A stretch of 64,000 nucleotides of DNA from Orobanche coerulescens. Taxonomy: Eukaryota > Streptophyta > Magnoliopsida > Lamiales > Orobanchaceae. The notes under the pieces were generated by a model. That model saw only the letters and a program-made list of their open reading frames with translations, was not told where the DNA came from and searched no databases. The stretch is taken from positions 76,464,358 to 76,528,357 of the forward strand of contig CM065814.1 of NCBI GenBank assembly GCA_033398695.1, given 5' to 3'. How positions within the stretch are numbered: the stretch's first letter is position 1; each line of letters starts with the position of its first letter. Positions 58,565-64,000 of this stretch are shown in pieces. A program made the position numbers and the translations under genes.

Positions 58565-60388
58565 TGTAATATCCGGTATTTTTCCTTCCCTTGTATTTTC
58601 ATTTTTGGTATATTTCTCGGTCATAGTGACCCTCATGTATCTTTCAGTAAGTCCTTCCTGTCAATTGTTGAATTGTATTCTCGTTATTGTTCGTTGTTTC
58701 AACTTTCCTCACATGAGTTCGACTTTGTTAGATCACCATTAATTTTTGGTGACTCCAAAAATTATAAATCTTTGCAATATTATAGATCATCGAGTTAGCT
58801 TTCCAATGGTTCAAACGGTGAGTCAATCGGAGTCCGGACGAGAGAGTTATGGTCGTTTCAGTTTTTGGCCGAGCACTCCCAGGAGCCTTTCGGCCGATAG
58901 GGGGGGCCGATAGACTCTACTGCCGGCATTCTGTATGGGTATCGGTTGGGCCTATCGGCCGATAGGTTCTGCTGCGTTACCCTATAAATGTGCTGTCTTG
59001 AGCGATCAGCTCATTTTTCTTCCCCATTTTACACAGCATCGCGAGAGAGAGACATAGAGGGAGAGAGAGTTCTTCATCCGGGGGTCGATTTTCATCATTT
59101 CTTTTCGGTTGTGAGGCTCGGATAATCAATCTAACGCGTGTTCTACGGATCTTGACACTTGAATCACTCAAGGTAATATCTCTTGAAACCCTACCTTTTT
59201 GGATAATTGGGGATTTTGGGGTTTTGTCCGATTCTTTCCGTTTCGTTGATGGATTCATGATGAATATGATTATTCTTGTTGGTATTCTTAGTTTCCCTAC
59301 GGATTCATGGTATATTTCGTGATTTTTACGGAATCGAGAGGGTTCGGTTGTGGTCCGCCCTCGTTGTTGTTTGTATACGAATATACATGAATCGTAGGCG
59401 GGTTTAGGAGTATTCCATTTCCATAATCGTTTAGAAGTGGTTGTGATTGTGCTATTCAAATCGTTAGGTTCATTTCCGTCGGTTCCTTGCGGTCGTGTTC
59501 AACTCTTCCGCTCCGTTCGTGTCATCGTCTATTTAATCAAGGCAAGTATTTTGGAAACCTTTAAGCTTAACATGAAATGGTGATGTATGTTATTTGTGTG
59601 TAACTCACCTTGTGTTGGCCGACGGGGTCAAGGAGGAAATCTATGCTGCCGCCCTGGATTTCACGAGTTTCGTACCGCTAGCCAACTCGTTAGGGTCCTT
59701 GCAAGGCCTCGAGTGAGAATGTATGCTGCCGCCCTGTTCTCACGGCTTAGCGTGTGCGTGGTTTTGTTTTCCTGTAATTGTAGCCAACTCGGTAGGGTCC
59801 CTATGAGGCCTCGAGTGAGAATGTATCTTTGCCCTGTTCTCAAGGCTAATTGTTTATTTGCTTATTTTCGGAAAAAGACATGTCTTTTTTTGGTTTTTGA
59901 TATTATTGTGGTGGATGTACTATGGAATGTGTAAGCGATTGGTGTGCCTTGATTACTTGTACTAGCGTAATTGCTAACCCCTCTGGGACCCGTTTTGGGG
60001 AAATTCGTTTTATGAATTTGTGTCGTTCAGCGGGACGAGCGGGCGCTGGACCAGTACACGGATGATGGCCATGCGTGATGATTGTGCATAGGAGAAGTCT
60101 TAATGTCTTTTTGTCTTTTCATCTTTTATGGCTTTCGAACTAATAACTGTACTCGAGTACTTAGGAGTTCTTGTTCGTCCAGGTTGTATTGTTGTGTTTA
60201 TGTTGTGTTGGATGATGATGTTATATTGACCGGTTGAACCGGGTGGATTGTTCTGTTTTGCGTCTTTATGACGTGGTGTTATTTTATCGTTCCTGTGAGT
60301 CGTTGTGTATGATGCTGTTCAGCCTGGTGGGTCCCATATAGGGATTCACGGCGCTGTAATATACCTCGGATATCCTGGGGGTGTTACA
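58565..60388 (+). mobile_element. 3' LTR of the Tekay element
   Basis: Matches 33727-35574 closely. It lacks one palindrome unit near 58966 and differs in clusters near 60020 and 60310. TATA box CCTATAAATG at 58981-58990. Ends GGATATCCTGGGGGTGTTACA. Confidence 0.9.
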
Positions 60389-60491
60389 TGGAGGAAGCGA
60401 CATGGGAATTGGAAGGAAATATGCGTGCGAGATACCCCGAGATTTTTTATCCTTAAGCTTTGGGACGAAACTTATTTTTAGAGGGGGAGAA
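60389..60491 (+). pseudogene. Chromodomain end and polypurine tract of the outer Tekay half
   Basis: Reading continues from 33721-33726 through the TSD: GVEEATWELEGNMRARYPEIFYP and a stop near 60455, the usual end of a Tekay chromodomain. AAGCTTTGGGACGAAACTT (60454-60472) and AGAGGGGGAGAA (60480-60491) then precede the LTR. Confidence 0.85.
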
Positions 60492-61411
60492 TTTAATATC
60501 TGTACTTTCTATTTTTAGTAGTTTCTATATTTAGGTGCATGTCTATTTCAAAAACTCGCTTGTAACCATTCCGACATTTTGAATCTATTTTCTTCTTGGT
60601 ATTTTTCCATTTGGATGAGTTTCGGAGGTGTTTTTACGTAATATGCTTTATGTTATGATCTTGTCGCATAAGGAAATCAAAGTTTTGCAAGGAAAAGTTT
60701 TATGGAAATGAATGTTGGACAGAGTCCTAAGCTTTGAGTAAATGTTTTTCCATATTGTGAACTGTTGATTTAATGAAACGAGATTTGGGTTAAAGCCCTC
60801 AACTCTTCTTTTGAAAGGTTTGGTGAACCAGGACTCAGAATTTTAAAGGTTTTGTAAATTCTAAAAATTCCCGAGGTGATGAACTTATTTTCGAAATGCT
60901 TCATAGCTTAAATTCCCTTATTAAAACCCCCGGGAATAATTTAATACTTGAATATTGTGTTTGATTCTTGATCAATGTTTGCTCGTTACTTTTCGTATGA
61001 TTTGATACTTGCACTAGTAAAACAATGGAGTTTTAGTAACCCCCGAGTAATCGGGGGGTGGATGTCTGTTTTGCGTCCAGGTACATACAGGTTCAGGGGA
61101 GCAGTCACAGGATTGGCACAAGAGGATGACGAGCTGCGATACTAATCAAGAGTCGAGAGTTGTTTAGATTTTTGTTGTGTTATCAGAGTTGATTTCAGTC
61201 TTCCACTGTATTGTTTTTCGACCCCCTGTGTGGGTGATGTTGTTTGAGTCAGTCTGTTGATTGAGTTGTGTGACCTCATCGGTCTGTATTAATTTATTAT
61301 TTGACCCTGTCCGGGCAAGCATTTGGTCGTTTTGTAAGGTATAGCCTGGTAGATCCTCGTGAAAGGGGTCTACGGCGTGTAATATTCCCATATGGTTTTG
61401 GGGGTGTTACA
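60492..61411 (+). mobile_element. 3' LTR of the outer Tekay half
   Basis: A 920-bp LTR starting TTTAATATCTG (TG changed to TT) and ending GGGGGTGTTACA. It has the hairpin CCCCGAGTAATCGGGG (61041-61056) preceded by TACTTGCACTAGTAAAAC. No palindrome array or clear TATA box was seen. Its 5' partner is absent, as the upstream part of the outer element is Athila. Confidence 0.78.
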
Positions 61412-62104
61412 GAAACCACACCCGTACAAGGGTGATTACTCAACAGAAGAAAAATACTAATCAAAATAAAAAAGCGGACAGACTCCGACTCTTGTGTTAT
61501 TAGCATCATTGTCCTTCATCTCCTTCCAAGCCAATCCAGTGACTGCTCCCGAACTGTAGGTACCTGAATGCATAATAGGCATCCACCCCCCGATTACTCG
61601 GGGGTTAGAAAACTGGAATTTTACTAGTGCAAGTACATAATGTGCAAGATATATGAAAAATACCAACACAAAACTCTACAACCGTGAATCCTTAAAACGA
61701 ATCACACATTCTCACAATCATAACAGAAGAACATTCACATACAAGATAGAAGACATTCACACATTCATATTCTCTTCACGGAATATACAATCGAGGAAAC
61801 TTTAGACGAGCCCCAATGAGTCAAAAGAACTAGTTCGAAATAACTTTTTTAAAGAAATATTTTGAAAAATGGTTTGGAAACACCATAATTGACTCCGGCC
61901 ATTTTGAACGATTTAACGGATTTGAAAATCGGATGAAAATTCTTTTAGAAAGTGAATTCAAAATTTCTCAGGTATGGATTTGAAAATCGGATGGAAATTC
62001 TTTTAGAAAGTGAATTCAGAATTTCTCGGGTCCTTGACCTATTATACGGAAAACATTTTCACGGGAAAATCGCTTCAACATTTCTCGAAGTCCTCGACCC
62101 AATA

Positions 62105-62305
62105 CACATAATTTATCACATAAACTCCCAAGGTCGCAGCCAAGGGTCATGGAAGCATCTACTCAGGAATACTCCGTACATTAACACAAAAACTCCCAAG
62201 GTCGCAACCAAGGGTCACAGAAGTATCTACTAGGTAATACTCCGGACATTAACATATAAACTCCCAAGGTTGCAGCCAAGGGTAACAGATGTATCTACAT
62301 GGGAA
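62105..62305. repeat. Three-unit tandem block in LTR
   Basis: Units of about 80 bp share AAACTCCCAAGGT, CGCAGCCAAGGGTCA, CAGAAGTATCTAC and GGAATACTCCG. It sits where the other LTRs of the group carry their tandem blocks. Confidence 0.75.
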
Positions 62306-63689
62306 TACTCCGGACAATGATGCACACTCATTACCTAAAACATCAACATACAACATATACAACAATGCAACAAGATAATTATTCTCGTAATTGAGCAATA
62401 CCAAATTACCTCAAAGGCGGAGACACTCAATTTCCATAACCAACATCAACGCGTACACAGTTATACGAATAGTACAAAATGAAGTACAATCCATCACAAA
62501 TACCAACCCAACTTCTTGAGTTCAATGTCGGCACGATAAACTATCCTCGATACCCAACATCCCATATTATAGACCAAGGAAAATTTACATCTACGTTTTC
62601 ACCAAACATATTTAAATCATATTCATTATGATCTAATCCAATCCAAAGCATAATATACATACGATCATCCCGATAATTAATACCCATGATATCATTGCCC
62701 TACGAATCATAAATGAAATGAAATCAAAACCATTTATTAAACATTATGAACTGAGAAAGCATAATTTGCCTCGATACCGATACGTCGTAGCCGTTACCAG
62801 TCCCATCACCTTCATCTACAAGCTTCTCGGCCCTGACCAAGGCGATCCACGATTTCTCCAATCTCTCCCGCAGCACAATGATTCAAATCAACGATCACTT
62901 ATCACAACCTAATGCAATAATCAATTAACAATACGTTTGATAACAATCAACAACCGATATAATCAACCAATCAAACTCAACGGTTCAACGATATCTTGAT
63001 CACATATGAAACCAAACCATTTCAACTCAACAATACGAATACAAGATGCAATTCGATAATCGATCAATTCTAACAAGTGTCTCAACATTCTCGATTCCGA
63101 CTTCAACCTTAATTATGGTTTTAACAAGGTTCTTTCTTGTTCATATTCGTAAATTCATAGAAAACCAATTACCGTTTATCATCATATATAATCAGATACC
63201 GAAATTAACCGTAATATTTCCAAATTCCATAGAATCACGACATACATAACTCAAGAATTCTTCAAGAACATGAATTAATCCATAATCATGTTTGTAGCCA
63301 ACAAAACCACGTAATCCAATGTGTTCTAACATCTAAACCATCATCTAATTCACAATCCAAGGCATATATCGTTTTGTTCTTCAATATACAATTCATATAA
63401 CCTCATGAATCACAACAACAACACCATAACCATCATCATACGAAGAAGAACATCAACAACAATATCAAAATCCGAATCAAAGAGAGGAGTTTTTCAGAAT
63501 ACCTCTTGAAGAAGAACCACAAAGATCAAACACTTCAAGAAACATCAAGAACTCCAAGCTTCAAGCTTCTAATTAATTCATCAAGGTCTCTACCAAGGTA
63601 GAAGGGTCTGAAATGGGATTGAAATGAAGAGGAACGAAGCTGGGGTGGAGATATATGTTTCTTCTCGTGAATAAATGAAAAACCGTTAC

Positions 63690-63942
63690 TTAATATATAA
63701 TCTGCACAGCTCGTTACGTACGTTAAGACCCGACCTTAACGTACCTAAGACCCTTTAATGTACGGTACATGTCCTGCATAGCGTACGTAATCGTCATCAA
63801 GGATTCACTATCTTATTTCATGGCATGCATTACGTACGTAATTTCCTTTCCATAGCGTACGTAATGTAGCTGTTGACTTGCTACAGTGCCATACTTGTTT
63901 ACGTACGTAATGGGATATCCTTAACGTACGTAAATATTGACT
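63690..63942 (-). promoter_or_regulatory. U3 palindrome array plus TATA-like box
   Basis: Sites GTTACGTACGTTAA (63713), TTAACGTACCTAA, TGTACGGTACAT (63761), AGCGTACGTAAT (63780), ATTACGTACGTAAT (63829), AGCGTACGTAATG (63855), TTTACGTACGTAAT (63899) and TTAACGTACGTAAA (63922) precede, on the minus strand, GATTATATATTAAG (63691-63704). Confidence 0.6.
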
Positions 63943-64000
63943 CCCCTGCCCACATCCGCGCCGAAAGTTGCCGACACCAGGCCCACTTGCCGACCACAGC

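Larger units (their letters stand above)
33727..60388 (+). mobile_element. Complete Tekay/Del chromovirus with two nested insertions
   Basis: LTRs at 33727-35574 (1848 bp) and 58565-60388 (1824 bp) begin TGTAATATCC and end TTACA, flanked by TGGAG (33722-33726 and 60389-60393). After removing the two inner elements with their TSD copies, the element is about 8.5 kb, normal for Tekay. PBS, gag, protease, RT, RNase H, integrase and chromodomain follow in standard order. The LTRs are very similar but differ in clusters of small indels. Coding parts carry frameshifts. It lies inside the chromodomain of another Tekay copy. Confidence 0.93.
61412..64000 (-). mobile_element. Partial gypsy LTR, cut by window edge
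   Basis: In minus orientation this resembles the LTRs at 45755 and 36383: hairpin CCCCCCGATTACTCGGGGG (61586-61604), a tandem block at 62105-62305, the phrase TTGCCTCGATACCGATACG (62765), and a palindrome array near 63711-63940. Its terminal 150-200 bp are missing at 61412, where the outer Tekay LTR starts. The rest continues beyond the window. Confidence 0.7.

Noticed and set aside
62105..62305. CRISPR-like or satellite array
   Set aside because: Only three diverged 80-bp units, at the position of LTR tandem blocks in related elements.

Overview
This window comes from a plant nuclear genome, most likely a eudicot. The evidence is a plastid-type riboflavin synthase gene, AT-rich intergenic DNA, and plant-specific transposon lineages (Tekay/Del and Athila/Tat Ty3-gypsy, SIRE-like copia, RTE and L1 LINEs, MULE, hAT). 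There is no sign of bacterial operons. The species cannot be named from sequence alone. The only near-intact host gene is riboflavin synthase (15685-16547, minus), and it carries an apparent 1-base frameshift. A farnesyltransferase-alpha-like fragment (10622-10956) and an OTU-protease-like fragment (21215-21746) are broken.

Layout. 1-4450: unassigned, probably old repeat DNA. 4450-5604: leader and LTR of a small copia element (minus). 5690-6567: LINE zf-RVT/RNase H remnant. 6568-8430: two stacked gypsy LTR pieces. 8431-10621: Tat-type leader, PBS and LTR (minus). 10622-14415: farnesyltransferase-like fragment, then an RTE LINE inserted into a MULE transposase gene. 14416-17896: riboflavin synthase and its flanks. 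17902-19072: solo Tat LTR with target-site duplication (TSD) ACGAG. 19838-20678: non-autonomous hAT with 8-bp TSD. 21215-22661: OTU fragment and a 60-bp tandem repeat.

22662-61411 is a nested retrotransposon complex. Its outer shell is a chimera: Athila LTR, gag, protease, RT and integrase run to about 29690 and join the 3' integrase/chromodomain half and LTR of a Tekay chromovirus. A 2.6-kb internally deleted copia element sits in the Tekay integrase (30340-32975, TSD AAGGC). A complete Tekay element sits in the chromodomain (33727-60388, TSD TGGAG). Inside that element are two non-coding, long-LTR elements in reverse orientation: one at 36383-44646 (TSD CCCGT) in gag and one at 45755-55614 (TSD TGTAC) between protease and RT. 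61412-64000 is part of another minus-strand LTR cut by the window edge.

The most unusual signal is a shared promoter design. In at least five LTR groups (Tat, Athila, SIRE-like copia, and two Tekay groups) the DNA directly upstream of the TATA box carries an array of a short CpG-containing palindrome specific to that group: GGCGATCGCC, GGACCGCGGTCC, TAGCGCACGCTA, CCTATCGGCCGATAGG, and TTACGTACGTAA/TTAGCGTACGCTAA. Other conserved LTR modules (a C5/G5 hairpin, a 60-90 bp tandem repeat, and a palindrome before the polypurine tract) recur across the Tekay groups. All homology calls were made by eye, without database searches.
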